Shown piece after piece: positions 45,836-57,892 of a DNA stretch of 64,000 nucleotides; positions within the stretch are counted from its first letter, which is position 1, and every line of letters begins with the position of its first letter. A program made the translations under genes and the position numbers. The DNA comes from Kitagawia praeruptora (Eukaryota; Streptophyta; Magnoliopsida; Apiales; Apiaceae), in contig CM075347.1 of NCBI GenBank assembly GCA_037693485.1, forward strand, positions 149,580,501 to 149,644,500, read 5' to 3'. The notes under the pieces are model-generated. The model did not search any database. It was not told where the DNA came from and was given only the letters and a program-made list of their open reading frames with translations.

Positions 45836-48800
45836 ATGGTTAATACACGAAGAACAACACCACCCTCAACCGAGGCCTTGCCTCTAAGCTCTGCTCTGCC
45901 TGTCGCTGAGCAAGTACCCCCAGCCACAGGGGCGATCACTCAAACTCAAGCCTCTCAACCCCAGGGACGGATCCCCATGCTGAGAGGACGTTACTTATGG
46001 TCATCCATCCGGGTCAAGGAACCAGCTCCCTTCAGACGCTGGTTTCTCCTTTAGTTGATCCCAATCGCCCGCCACCAGGAGTACAGATCCATACTACGGA
46101 TCTCCCCAGGAATACCAATCCGATGTATGGTCTGCCTAATGACCCTCCAATTACTCACATTCTTGGACCAAGTGGCCACGCCTTGCAGATCCGAGATCGA
46201 GAGTATTATGACTACTCCGGCCCCTACACTGATGATTCATCGACTGACGATGATGATCATGATGAAGCCCCGAGGAGGCGACGTGATAGCAGAGAGCCAA
46301 GAAGGAGAACACAAACCATCCATGATGGACCTCCTTTGACAGCTGCTGTGAGAATCAAGGCTCATGAGGCCGAGATTCTAAGGATAAAGGAAGATATTGC
46401 GAGGGAACAGGCTAGGTTGAACCAAACTCAACCTCCTCCAACCTCAGGACCGATTCCCGTCATAGACTTAGAGAGATCTTCAAGAAGGCAGAGAAGGGCT
46501 GACGCCCCAACTGGAAGAACAACAAGGGTGGAAACCCCCAAGAGCAACCCCAAGGATTTGATGCCACTTGGGGATCCTGATGATCCCACACCCCCGTTTA
46601 CTGAGGAGGTAATGAATGCTCGTATCTCAAAGAAGTTTAAGATGCCTACAATTAAGGCTTATGATGGAACGGGTGATCCCGCGAACCACGTCAGGACATT
46701 CTCAAATGCACTGCTGTTGTAGCCTGCAAGTGACGCTTTGAAGTGCAGGGCGTTCCCTCAAACTTTGTTGGGCATGGCTCAAAGATGGTACAGCCGGTTG
46801 CCTGCAAACTCGATTGCCTCTTTCAAGGAGTTAAGTGCTGCCTTTGTTATCCAGTTTATCAGCGGGAGAGTGCATGAGAAAAGCTCTGCATCTCTTATGT
46901 ATGTGGTGCAAGGAAAGAATGAGAATCTGAGAGACTACCTTAAGAGGTTCACTAAGGAGACTTTGAACATCACTGATTTGGAGAATAAGGTGGTAGCTCT
47001 GGAGCATGGCACCACTGACCTATACTTTAAAAGATCATTGGCAAAGCATCCTCCCGAGAATATGGCTGAGCTCCAGCGGAGGGCTGACAAGTATATCAAG
47101 GCTGAGGATAGTATAAAGAAGGAGGCCACAGTAAGCAATGGTCGAGGTAACAATGACTCCAAGAAGCGAAAGCAGGATCAAGAGTATGATGCTAGGGACA
47201 AGTATCCCCGTACTAGCAAAGACTTTGAATCAGCACCAAAAAAGAATCTTGGACCGAGGTTTTCTGACTATGCAAGGTTGAATGCTCCTAGGAGTCAAAT
47301 CCTGTTAGAGATTGAGAAATATAAGGATTTTCGATGGCCGAAGCCACTCAGGGGTGACCCCGTAAAGAGAGATAAGAAGCAATACTGTAGGTTCCACCGA
47401 GATGTGGGACATGATACAGATGATTGTAGGCAGTTGGAGGATGAGATTGAGTTCTTGATCCGCAAAGAAAAGTTGAATAAATTCACTAAGGGTGAAGATC
47501 GTGGAACCCAAAGAAGGGACTACGATAGGAGAGACAATGACAGAAGGGATAATGATCGTGATCGTAACACGCAGCCCCGAGGACCAGTTATCAACATGAT
47601 TTGGGGAGGCTCGACAGCGGCCGGTGCAACTCGAAACTCTCGAAAGGCATATGCGAGGGAGGTGATGCACATCGTGGGAGAGGCCCCGAAGCGTGCTAGA
47701 ACTGAAATTGCAATCGGCTTTGATGATTCTGATCTTGAAGGGGTGGAGTTCCTCCATGATGACCCGTTGGTCATAACCCCTGTGATTGGGAACTCGGAAG
47801 TGAAGCGAGTCTTGATAGACAATGAAGCTTCTGTTGATATTCTATTTCATGATGCGTTTGTAAAGATGGGGTACACCGACTCTCAATTGACCCCAACCAA
47901 CATGCCAATTTATGGATTTAATGGAGTGGAGTCTAAAGTTGAAGGGACTATTCAGTTACCCATGACAATTGGGCAAGAACCTAAGGAGGCTACTCAGATG
48001 CTGAATTTTCTGGTGATCAAGGCATCTTCGACTTATAACGCAATCCTAGGAAGGACTGGACTTCATGCGTTCAAGGCTGTTGCCTCTACTTATCATATGA
48101 AGATTAAGTTTCCAATCCGAAATGGAGTTGAAGAACAGAAGGGCGACCAGAAGATAGCAAGGAGTTGTTATGTATCTGCTTTAAGAGCTGATGGAATCGG
48201 GGGGCAGGTACTCCCGATTGAAGACATGGATGTCTGTGGTGATGATGAACACCGTGGGAAGCCAGCAGAGGATTTGGTCCCCATACCTCTAGAGCTGGGC
48301 GACCCTGAGAAAGTTACTTATGTAGGAGCTTCACTGAAGGAACCCTTGAAGGGCAAGTTGACGGCCTTCTTGCAAGAAAACAGTGATGTGTTTGCTTGGA
48401 CTGCAGCTGATATGCCATGGATTGATCCCCAACTCATAACTCACAGGTTGAATGTTGATCCTGAACGGAAAACAATAAAACAGAAGAAGAGAAATTTTGG
48501 TCCTGAGAGGCAAGAGGCCATTAAACAAGAAGTTGACAAACTATTGGAAGCTGGGTTTATTGAAGAGATTCAGTTCCCTGAATGGTTGGCTAACCCTGTG
48601 ATGGTCAAGAAAGCAAATAAAAAGTGGAGGATGTGTATAGACTTCACTGATTTGAATGATGCGTGTCCGAAGGATTGTTTTCCTCTGCCAAGGATTAACA
48701 TGTTGATAGATGCCACAGCTGGACATGAGATGTTGAGCTTCATGGATGGGTTCAGCGGCTACAATCAGATTAAGATGCACAAGGATGACATCCCAAAGGT

Positions 48801-51430
48801 ATCTTTCATAACTGACTTTGGTGTTTTCTGATATCTTGTTATGGATTTTGGTCTAAAGAATGCAGGCGCTACTTACCAACGACTGGTGAATAAGATATTC
48901 GCCCATCTGATTGGAAAAACCATGGAGGTCTACGTTGATGATATGTTGGTTAAGAGCCTATGCAAGGCAGATCATATCAGGCACCTCAGAGAGGCATTCG
49001 AAGTGCTGAGGCACCACAAGATGATGTTAAATCCAGCCAAGTGTGCTTTTAGCGTTGGATCGGGAAAATTTTTGGGATTGATGGTTTCGAAGAGAGGCAT
49101 AGAGGCCAAACCTGATAAGATCAAAGCAATCTTGGACATGGAACCACCCCGCTCCATACGAGATGTACAGAAGCTAATTGGCCGAGTTGCGGCCCTAGGG
49201 AGATTCATCTCCAAGTCTGGTGATAAGTGCTTGCCTTTCTTTCAGGCCTTAAAGAAAGTGAAAAATTTTGAGTGGACTACAGAGATCCAAGAAGCATTGA
49301 GTGTTGTCCTTGTTCGAGGAGAGAAAAAGATTCAGAAACCTATCTATTATGTGAGCAAGGTTTTGCATGGGACTGAGTTGAATTACTCGACCATAGAGAA
49401 GTTTGCATTGGCATTGATAACGGCCTCGAGGAAGCTACGACCATACTTCCATTCGCACAAAATTGAAGTCCTGACAGACCAGCAGTTCAGGAACATATTG
49501 CATAGCCCAAAGCCCAGTGGAAGGCTAATCAAATGGGCCGTAGAGCTTGGAGAATTTGATATCAAGTATAAGCCTCGGACAGCCATCAAGGCTCAGGCAT
49601 TGGCTGACTTCGTGGTTGAATGCACCATTAACAACCAAGAAGTCGGGGGGCAGGAGATAGTAACCACCCCTGAGAGTGGAGATAAAGATGAAGAACTTGT
49701 AGCTGATCAGAAGGAATATTGGGTGCTCTATTTTGATGGAGCATCAAAAACAAAATCTAGTGGTGCAGGTTTGGTTTTGCAAAGCCCCGATGGGTTCATA
49801 GTTGAGTATGCTTTGAAGTTGGATTTTCCTACTACCAACAATGAAGCTGAGTATGAGGCATTGATAGCCGGATTGGGCTTAGCTAGAATCATGAGGGTCA
49901 AGAACCTCAAAGTGTGTGGAGATTCAAGACTGGTAGTCTCGCAAGTGAATGGCGAATTTGAGGCCAAGGATGAGACTATGGCAAAATACCTGAGAGTCGT
50001 GAAAGCTTTTATGACTCAGTTTGAGGAATGCTATGTTGAACACATTCTGAGAGAAGAGAACGTTAAGGCCGATGCCTTGTCTAAATTTGCTTCTTCTGAA
50101 ATCGAGAACTATGCAGGGAGTGTTTACTTCCAGGTCTTGAAGGCCCCGACCATCAACTCTAAGTTGGTGGCACCAATTGATGTAGGAGGTTGCTGGATTG
50201 ATCCTATCAAAGCTCACCTCGAAACTGGATGGCTCCCTGACAATGCCCTGGAGGCACGAAAGCTGTCAGTAAGAGCATTGAGATATGCCTTGATCGAAGG
50301 CCTCCTGTACAAGAGATCGTTTATTATCCCATACTTGAAGTGTTTGAGGCCCCAAGTGGCAAAAGAAGCATTGGAAGAAGTTCATGAAGGGATCTGTGGG
50401 CAACACTTGGGGGGCAGAGCCCTAGCTCACAAGATCACACGACTGGGATTCTATTGGCCAGAGATGTTGGCCGATGCGCAGGATTATGTTAAGAAGTGTG
50501 ACAGATGCCAAAAGCACGCTCCAATTGTAAGGCAGCCGCTTGAGATGTTAACTTCGATTAATTCTCCTATTCCGTTTGCAATGTGGGGGATGGACATACT
50601 TGGTCCTTTCCCTATGGCTTCAGCACAAAGAAAGTTTCTGATAGTGGCCATCGACTACTTCGATCACCAAGTGGATTGAGGCTAAACCTTTAGCCAAGAC
50701 AACCACCAAACAAGTTGCCCATTTCTTTTGGGAGAACGTTATTTGCAGGTACGGAATTCCCCGAATCCTTGTGACGGATAATGGGACGCAGTTCAACAAT
50801 GAAGAGTTTAAGAAGTACTGCGAGGAAAATGCTATTGAGCTTCGTTTTACTTCAGTATCACATCCGCAAGCTAATGGATAGGCAGAGGTAACTAATCGAA
50901 TTATCCTTGATGGACTGAAGAAGAGAGTTGAACGCTCGAGGAACACTTGGGTGGATGAGTTACTGCCTATACTCTGGGCATATCGCACCACTTGTAAGGT
51001 GACAACTGGAGCAACCCCATTTTTGCTGGCTTACGGAGCCGAGGCAGTTGTGCCCTTGAAGATCATGCATGCATCACCTCGAGTTGAGGCATACGAACAA
51101 GACACTAATGAAGAAGGCATGAGGCTTGCACTTGATCTAATTGATGAAATCAGGGACGAGGCAAACGCCAAGAACGTGGAACATCAGAAGAAGGCATCCT
51201 TTTACTACAACCATAGGGTTAAGGAGGGGTTTTTCCAGAAAGGTGACTTGGTTCTGAAAAAGATAGAGGCTTCAGGAGTTGGACAAAAAGGAAAACTAGC
51301 CCCTAATTGGGAAGGACCGTATCGAGTAAGGAAGACACTAGGACGAGGGTCCTACAAGTTGGAAACATTGGATGGGAACGAAGTGCCACGTACTTGGCAT
51401 GCTTTGAACCTGAAGATTTATTATGTTTGA
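45836..51430 (+). pseudogene. Tat-lineage gypsy gag-pol polyprotein, broken
   Basis: Gag begins at ATG 45836 (MVNTRRTTPPSTEALP). A frameshift near 45990 leads to the main frame. Domains in order: capsid-like region (ALKCRAFPQTLLGMAQRWYS); CHHC-type knuckle (CRFHRDVGHDTDDC, 47386-47427); protease (VLIDNEASVDILF, where relatives have DNG); reverse transcriptase with FMDGFSGYNQIKM (Asp at 48745) and YVDD (48931-48942); a shortened Ty3-type RNase H (49300-49500); a second, archaeal-type RNase H (YFDGASKTKSSGAG, Asp 49735; NNEAEYEAL; CGDSRLVVSQ); integrase zinc region, then D 50593, D 50777, E 50885; and a C-terminal HYNHRVKEG-like tail. Two RNase H domains mark the Tat lineage. Lesions: TAG 46720 and TAG 50879 (both where Gln is expected), TGA 48829 (Cys expected), and a 4-bp insertion at 50662-50665. 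It cannot make a full polyprotein. Confidence 0.92.
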
Positions 51431-51843
51431 GTTATCCTTGTAAGGACTTAACTCATTATCTATTTATTAGGAGAAGTAGAAATAAGGTTCGATGAAACCA
51501 TTCCAGGGTCTAGTACCCCAAGTAGGACCATAGTAGCTATGTAAGGGTTGAACCCTCTTTCAAGTTATCAATGCAAATCGGTTTTCCATTCTATGATTCT
51601 ATGTTTTATTTATGTACCGAGCACCTGTTGAGTGTAAGTCTAGAAAGATCAAGTACTGAAAATAAATGAGCATATGAATAAAGGAAACCAATGCATAAAT
51701 AAAACGCCCCGAAGGGCCACGGTTTGAGTTAAGTTACAATAAGCAAATAAGAGTTAAGTCCCGAAGGACATTGATTGAAAGCTAGTGAAATAAAGCCACA
51801 GGCGGCTAAACAGGGCCGTGCAAGGCCATGGGGTGATCCCAAC

Positions 51844-54090
51844 CTACTTAGCCGGTGATTCTTCCTCGCCCGACTCCTCATCATCTGAATCATCATCCTC
51901 ATCTGAATCTTCATCCAAAGTTTCTTCCTCAGCACCGCCTTGTTCAACAACCTCCATTGGCTGGACGATAGTCTCCACAGCTTCAGTTTCTTCCTCTCCG
52001 GAAGATGAGGTTGAACTGCCTTCATTTCGGATCATCCTCTTGCCTGGGATCGGTTGTCGTACTACTCCAACTTTCCTGGCAGGCGGGGGCTTCTTTCCAC
52101 GAGATCCCGAAGAGCTTGAGTCTTGACTAATAGCTGGGGGACGTCTCTTGGATCCCGAAGATCTATGGCTGCCTCTAGAACCAGAACCTGATGCTTGAGG
52201 AACAATCTTGGTCCCCGATCCAGAAGCAAGGTTTGCACGGTTCTCGCTACTCGTAGTCCAGATAGGGCATGGAAAGTCAGATGGGATGACAACTGAAGGA
52301 TGTTTGTTACTCACAACATTGATTGCCTTGTCCCAACCAACAGACATGTTGTAGGGACAAACCTCGTCGTCATGTTCATCTATGAATTTCAGAAATTCTT
52401 CGGACCTATGATAGGCCTTAATCACCTTGTTAGCATCATCCATTCTCTTTCGGGCTAAAGAAGCAAGTTGCTTTCTGGAGGATAAAGCATTCGCTTCGGC
52501 ACGGGTAACTTGAGAATGTAGATCATCAATCTCTTCCTTGAACCTTGCTGAATCAGTCTTCAAGGAAATATTCTCATCCCTGAAAGCCCGGCCTTGGGTA
52601 GAAACAGCCTGGAAGTAGGCATTAGCCTGCAACAGAAAAGTTGACAAGGCATAAAGAATTTATAAAGGCAAAATAACACCGAACTTATTAAAAGGAGTGT
52701 CATACCTGATATAGGGCTTGAGTGCCTAGAAGCTGATTTTCATTTATCTTGTCGCCGGCATGCAAAGTCACTCAATCAGGAGGAGTGATTGAAAGCTTAG
52801 ACCAGTCTAGAGCTAGGTGAGGACTCCCACATACTGAATCTTGTTCACATATACCCATGACGGTATAAAAGGGGTCCTAATACCCCCGTCAGCGTTTCGG
52901 GATCTTTTCCCGCCTTGGGAGCAGCCTTTCAAAAAGTGAGGGACTCGAGGCTTAGTGGGATTCAGTAGCTCCTCAGCCTTTTTCTTCATTCTTTTGGTCA
53001 CATTCGGTTGATTTTGAGGACGACTGTCAATCTCCTCAGCAGCTGAAATGCAACAAGAAAAACATCGGAATAAGAACAAACAGAGGTCATAATATGGTTA
53101 AGTAAGAAAATTATCCTCAATAGAAAGAAAGCTAAGGCCAGTCTCAACAAGATTCTTTTCATTTAGAAAAGTCTTATAATGGGTACGACCATCATCAGCT
53201 AGGAGCCTCTCACGATCTAGTAGCTCTGAATCCTTAAGCTCACATACGAAATGTGCACTGTCTTCCACATGTCTAAATCTCTTCACAAAGAAGTTACCCC
53301 AATCACCACCTTCCCATTCAAGGATTACAAACTCCCTTTCCCATAAATGTTGAGAATTTGGGAAGGAGAAGGGATTCACCATGTGCGGAACTTTGGCTCG
53401 GTGTTGAAGGCTGACCCATCATTTCTTGCAGTCAGTAGAGTTTCTGGCTCCAAAGATACTTCGAAACATTGTAGTAGACAATGGAATTTTCAGCTTACGA
53501 CACCTTATTATGAAAATAATGATGTACCTCCAGGCATTGGGATACAATTGTCAAGGGTGGATTTGATACTCCGCCAGTAATCTGATGATAAAATTATCGA
53601 CCGGAAATCTGAACCCAGCTTCTAGAGCACCCCAGGGAACACAAATCCTCTCAGGATGCCAGTTGTAAGTTCTGTCAGTTAGACTTGGAAGACGAACCTT
53701 AATAGCATCTGGAAAGTAATATGATTTCCTGATCTCTTCGACATCTTTCTCCTTTAACTTGCATGGACTATTAAATGAGTCTAAGCTTGCACTATTGGGG
53801 AATGCCTCCCTCATGATGTTTAATAGATCTAGTAGAGATTCAAATTTATGCTCAACATATGAAGGGGGTTTTATTTTTTCTTTACCTCTTGCTGTTCTCA
53901 TCTTGCTCCTTTTGGCAAATGCTTCCATCATGGAGACTGGAGGAGCAGCTGGACGGTTGTCTTCTGACATCTTAATCTTGAAACTTGAACTTGATCTTGA
54001 AACTTGATCCCCGATTGGGACTAGAAATCTACAGAGCTTAAGAACTTGAAAACTTTGAAATGAAGAAGTGAATGAAATGAAGGCTACCAC
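51844..54090 (-). pseudogene. Antisense additional gene of the Tat element ('putative gypsy type transposon' protein)
   Basis: Between pol and the 3' LTR, a gene reads in the opposite direction. Its first part (54090-53551) contains TYNWHPERICVPWGALEAGF and RFPVDNFIIRLLAEYQIHP, which I recognise as the conserved core of the plant domain named 'putative gypsy type transposon' (Transposase_28). Later parts are at 53382-53098 (WEREFVILEWEGGDWGNFF), 53079-52706, and 52626-51844. The last is a coiled-coil-like stretch (LKTDSARFKEEIDDLHSQV) followed by a Ser- and acid-rich tail. A clear intron (52705-52627, CAG|GTATGA..TTGCAG) joins ALYQ to ANAYFQAV in frame. Stops between the other parts and a damaged donor near 53110 show decay. 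Antisense extra genes are known from some Tat elements such as Grande; the function is unknown. Confidence 0.7.
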
Positions 54091-54399
54091 TCTTCTTTTA
54101 TAGAATAAACATGACCTGCTATGTCAGGTTGAAGTTCAGCTTGGTTCGCGTTTACAGGTCATCTATCGTTTGAAGATGAAAAAAGGACGAAAATTGCTCA
54201 TTTCATACAGAAAGGATCGTTATAATTCGTACAAGCTAGAGGAGAAACAGCTGATATAATTGCTAAAGCTGCAAAACAAATGACCTCTGAAAGGCTAATT
54301 ATGCTTAAGGAGTTAATTAAGGAGATCATCCATAAGTACAAGGTTAGCAATGCTAATTGTTAATCAAGGAGTAACATCGTTAGAAGTCACGAATGACCA

Positions 54400-54960
54400 A
54401 AATGATGATTTGAGATCAAGATCAAGATTCTTGATCCTTAGGATGACGGATGACTTGAGATTAAGATCAAGATTCTTGATCCTCAAAACCACAGATGGTT
54501 TTCAGGTCCGGGTTTCCCAGCCAACCACGAGGTAGCCGACCACGACACCCGGAGGGCCATAGCCGACCACCAAGCGGCCGATCACGGTGCACGAGGAGCT
54601 GAAGCCGACCACCGTGCAGCCGACCGTGGCATTTTGGGAAGCCTCGGCCGACCACGAGCTAGAAGACCACGGGCCAGCCGACCACCGTGTCCGGGAGGCC
54701 TTCGACCGATCACCGTGCAGCCGATCACGGTGTTTTCGAGCCCTCCGGCAGATCACCGTGTAGCCGACCACGAGCTACCCGTTGATCCGGCCGATCACGG
54801 GTAGTTTGTGGTCCCAGAACCCGACTTTTTCAGCAAATCTCGGATTTTCGATGGTTTGAGATCGATATCAAGATTCTTGATCCTTAGATCACGGATGATT
54901 TTAGATCCTAGATCCATGATTCGAGATCAAGATCAAGATTCTCGATCCTTAAGATCACGG
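54400..54960. repeat. 3' region repeats: GATCAAGATTCTTGATCC units
   Basis: The near-palindrome GATCAAGATTCTTGATCC(T) recurs at about 54416, 54460, 54870 and 54930, with GGATGA(C/T) spacers. It lies in the untranslated 3' part of the Tat element. Confidence 0.7.
54525..54800. repeat. 3' region repeats: GC-rich GCCGACCACCGTG units
   Basis: About fifteen short variants of GCCGACCACGAG, GCCGATCACGGTG and GACCACCGTGCAG follow each other irregularly. They are much more GC-rich than the rest of the element. Confidence 0.75.
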
Positions 54961-54961
54961 A

Positions 54962-55205
54962 CGTTTTAGCACCGTTTAGTGCCGATTAGCACAGATTAGT
55001 ACAGTTTAAGCACAGAATAGTGCCGATTAGCACAGATTAGTGCCGTTTAAGCACAGATTAGTGCCGATTAGCACTATTTAGCATCGATTATTGCCGTTAG
55101 AGTCGTTTTATGCCGTTTGACATCGTTTAACATTGTTTAAACGATGTTTAAGGCTAATTAGCGCTGTGTAGTGCCGTTTAACACCGTTTAGTGTCGTTCA
55201 CATCG
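54962..55205. repeat. 3' region repeats: GATTAGTGCCGTTTAGCAC units
   Basis: Short units of 12-20 bp built from GATTAGCAC, GTGCCGTTTA and AGCACAGATTAGT repeat in tandem with drift. This is a third repeat type adjacent to the polypurine tract. Confidence 0.75.
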
Positions 55206-55344
55206 TCGTAAATGCGTTGGTCGCTCCACGCTTTACATTAAAATGATATTGTTGAAAATACTCACGTAAGAGCAATGAACCCAGACCCAAGTCTCGGATA
55301 AGGCCGTTATAACTTTAAGGAAAACCTGATCAGTTTTCCTAGAA

Positions 55345-55357
55345 GTTGGGGGGCAAA
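55345..55357 (+). other. Polypurine tract of the gypsy element
   Basis: AGTTGGGGGGCAAA directly precedes the start of the 3' LTR (TGATACGGGC, 55358), the position of the plus-strand primer. Confidence 0.65.
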
Positions 55358-55461
55358 TGATACGGGCTAAAAGTAAGCCCTAAAGACACATTTAATGTGG
55401 CATTAATTAGACCTAAAATGGTCCAAAGGTGGGGCCCACCAGATGGGCCCAAACCCTATTT
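55358..55461 (+). mobile_element. Truncated 3' LTR (first 104 bp)
   Basis: It matches the LTR start as far as CCCAAACCCTATTT and then switches directly to GGGACTAGAAGAAATT, the left flank sequence of 41948. The junction is the breakpoint of the tandem duplication. Confidence 0.85.
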
Positions 55462-56124
55462 GGGACTAGAAGAAATTATTAAATATTATTAATTTATCGA
55501 ATATTAATTTAACGAGATTTTACTGTAATAATTATTTTTAATGTTTAAAATCTTGATCCACTCAATATTGTGAGCATTATTCATTATGAAAGACAACTTA
55601 ATTCTACTCTGATTTTGTGTCATTTGTCGGAGCATTTTACATAGCTCTTATTTTGTTTTTGATTTTAGAATCGGAACTGAATCCTTTCAAACCCACATCG
55701 CAATTACTAATTATATCCTATATATAATTGGCGTAAGGAAGTTCTCATGGTCGTCGTCATGGATAATATAGTAAATTCAAGTTATAGGAAACAAATAAGT
55801 CAAAAATTAAAAAACAAACAACTTAAAATAACAAAAACCATAATTAAAAATAAGTCACAAATTCATTATTCATTAATACCTTATATATAATAAGCATAAG
55901 GGAGATCCTATCCAAATTTTTGGTCGTCGACATTGTACTACCAAAAACATATGATCCGTTGAATTAAAAGTCATCCGTTGGATTATAAATTATATCCTTA
56001 TATATTTATTTATAATTTTCACTTTGTTAATTTACTATAATACCCTTTCTTCATCGATTTGTTTTTTTCTTCATCATTAGAACTAAATTTAATTTAAAAA
56101 TATCTTTATAAGAGGGATCTTATA
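55462..56124. repeat. Duplicated flank, copy 2
   Basis: This copy carries the same sequence as 41948-42025 plus 44712-45305, without the 2.7-kb LINE-like insert. It ends in TTATA (56120-56124), the mutated form of the TTATC target copy next to an LTR. Confidence 0.85.
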
Positions 56125-56611
56125 TGATATGGGTTAAAAGTAAGCCCTAAAGACACATTTAATGTGGCATTAATTAGACCTAAAATGGTCCAAACGTGTG
56201 GCCCACCAGATGGGCCCAAACCCTATTTTTATATATTAATTTCGTAGAGGCAATAAACAGCTCAGCAAATAAGAGTCAAACAAGGATACTACTCTTGCCT
56301 GACTTGGCCACCAAGATACATATTTCAACATGGAAACTGACTCATACATACTAGGATCTGGAACCTTCTTCTAGGCGGTGACTTGCCCACCAAGTCACCT
56401 AATTCTACGACGATTGTAGGGCTTCTTAGCCTATATAAATGGTCAGACCCTTCATCCCAGAACTACGTTTTTGGCTTGATTCTCAATACGAGATACGTAG
56501 GCACTCTGTGAGGACCGATTAGTTTCGAACACGGAAACAACCATTAAAGCACGAAGCTCCCGAACCCTAGCATTAAATACAAATTCGTAACCTAGTTTTT
56601 ATTCCAAAACA
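56125..56611 (+). mobile_element. Solo LTR of the same gypsy family
   Basis: A complete 487-bp LTR (TGATATGGGT to TTCCAAAACA) is followed by TTATC (56612-56616), the same 5-bp target sequence that precedes the 5' LTR at 45301. No internal region is attached. It represents the element of the second duplication copy after LTR-LTR recombination, or the displaced true 3' LTR. Confidence 0.8.
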
Positions 56612-57202
56612 TTATCCAAATTTTTGGTCTGGTCACTGTACTACCAAAATTATATGATCCGTTGGATTGAAACTAGACGATCAAGATTAGATCACATAAA
56701 AAAGAAATTATAATCTAAAAAGGACATAATTAGAAAAGGTTGTATTATAAGTGAATTTTAAAAGAAAATTATAATCTAAAAAGGATATAATTAAAAAAAG
56801 GTTGTACTACAATTGAATTTTAAAAAGAAAATTATATTCTAAAAATGATATAATTAAAAAAAGTTGTATTAGAATTGAATTTTTTATTTATTACTATTAA
56901 AAAATTTTATATTTACTATTTGGCCTCTATCTTGAGATCTAGAAATCAGATTTGAATGATTTTACAATCCATGCGAATCTCATAAAATTATCTTTAATTT
57001 AGTGATGCTTTAGTAATTATTATTCAAATAGAAACACTTAGAATATAAAGAGAAAATATAATTACGAATTTTTACATTAATCCTAATCTATGTAGAAGTT
57101 CTACATTGATAATGCTATCAATTGTAGAAAACCTAATTGTATATGATTTAAATCATTGATATATACATTTTCGTATTTCAATATAAATATACCTTTTATT
57201 TT

Positions 57203-57478
57203 ATAACATATTAAAATATAAAACATTTTTAATGCTAAATCTAACGATTTTCATCTATTTATTTTAAGATCTTTGTCGTTTGGAGGAATAGACGATTATC
57301 AGAATTTTGGACAAAATCTATCTTATATAAATATATATACGGAGTACTTTTTAGTTTATAACATATTAAAATATAAAACATTTTTTATACTAGATCCAAC
57401 GGTTTTCATCTATTTATTTTAAGATCTTTGTCATACGGAGGAATAGACTACCGATTATCAAAATTTTGGACAAAATCT
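57203..57478. repeat. Direct repeat pair of ~110 bp, period ~153 bp
   Basis: ATAACATATTAAAATATAAA through TTTTGGACAAAATCT occurs at about 57203-57310 and again at about 57356-57478, with diverged spacing. It lies inside the region that ends in the Helitron terminus at 57892. Confidence 0.65.
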
Positions 57479-57865
57479 CTCTTACACTTATTATTAAAAT
57501 TGTATTTGATTCTGAGTAGAACTATCTTTAAATAATTATAAGGATATTTTGATAATTAAAACAAATTAGAAGTAGAATTCATAAATCAAATAGAATTTTC
57601 AACTTAAAAAATCGTTAATTTCTTCTCTTTTTTGTTTCTGTGTAGATTTAATTATATTAAACCATCATAATTAAAAGATTATTTTGTTAATTTCATGTGG
57701 GCTGTAAACGTCCAAATCAAATTTTAAAATTCAAGATAGAGTACAAATATTAAATCGAACATGTAAAATTTTTTATATATCAATTTTTAAACACCAATTT
57801 GATATGTAAATTAATAACTTATAAAATTTCATAAAAGTAATATAATTGTAGAAATTAAAAAGGAG

Positions 57866-57892
57866 CCGTGCGTTGCACGAGTTATAATCTAG
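57866..57892 (+). mobile_element. Helitron 3' terminus
   Basis: A hairpin built on CCGTGCGTTGCACG is followed by AGTTATAATCTAG and a host T, the plant Helitron 3' end. The 5' end was not fixed; the 57203-57478 repeats are probably part of its body. Confidence 0.6.

Noticed and set aside
47305..47822. Minus-strand frames overlapping gypsy gag-pol
   Set aside because: These are shadows of the plus-strand polyprotein, with no conserved motif.
54525..54800. CRISPR-like or coding GC-rich repeat
   Set aside because: Units are irregular, have no constant repeat/spacer pattern, and lie in the 3' region of a plant retrotransposon.
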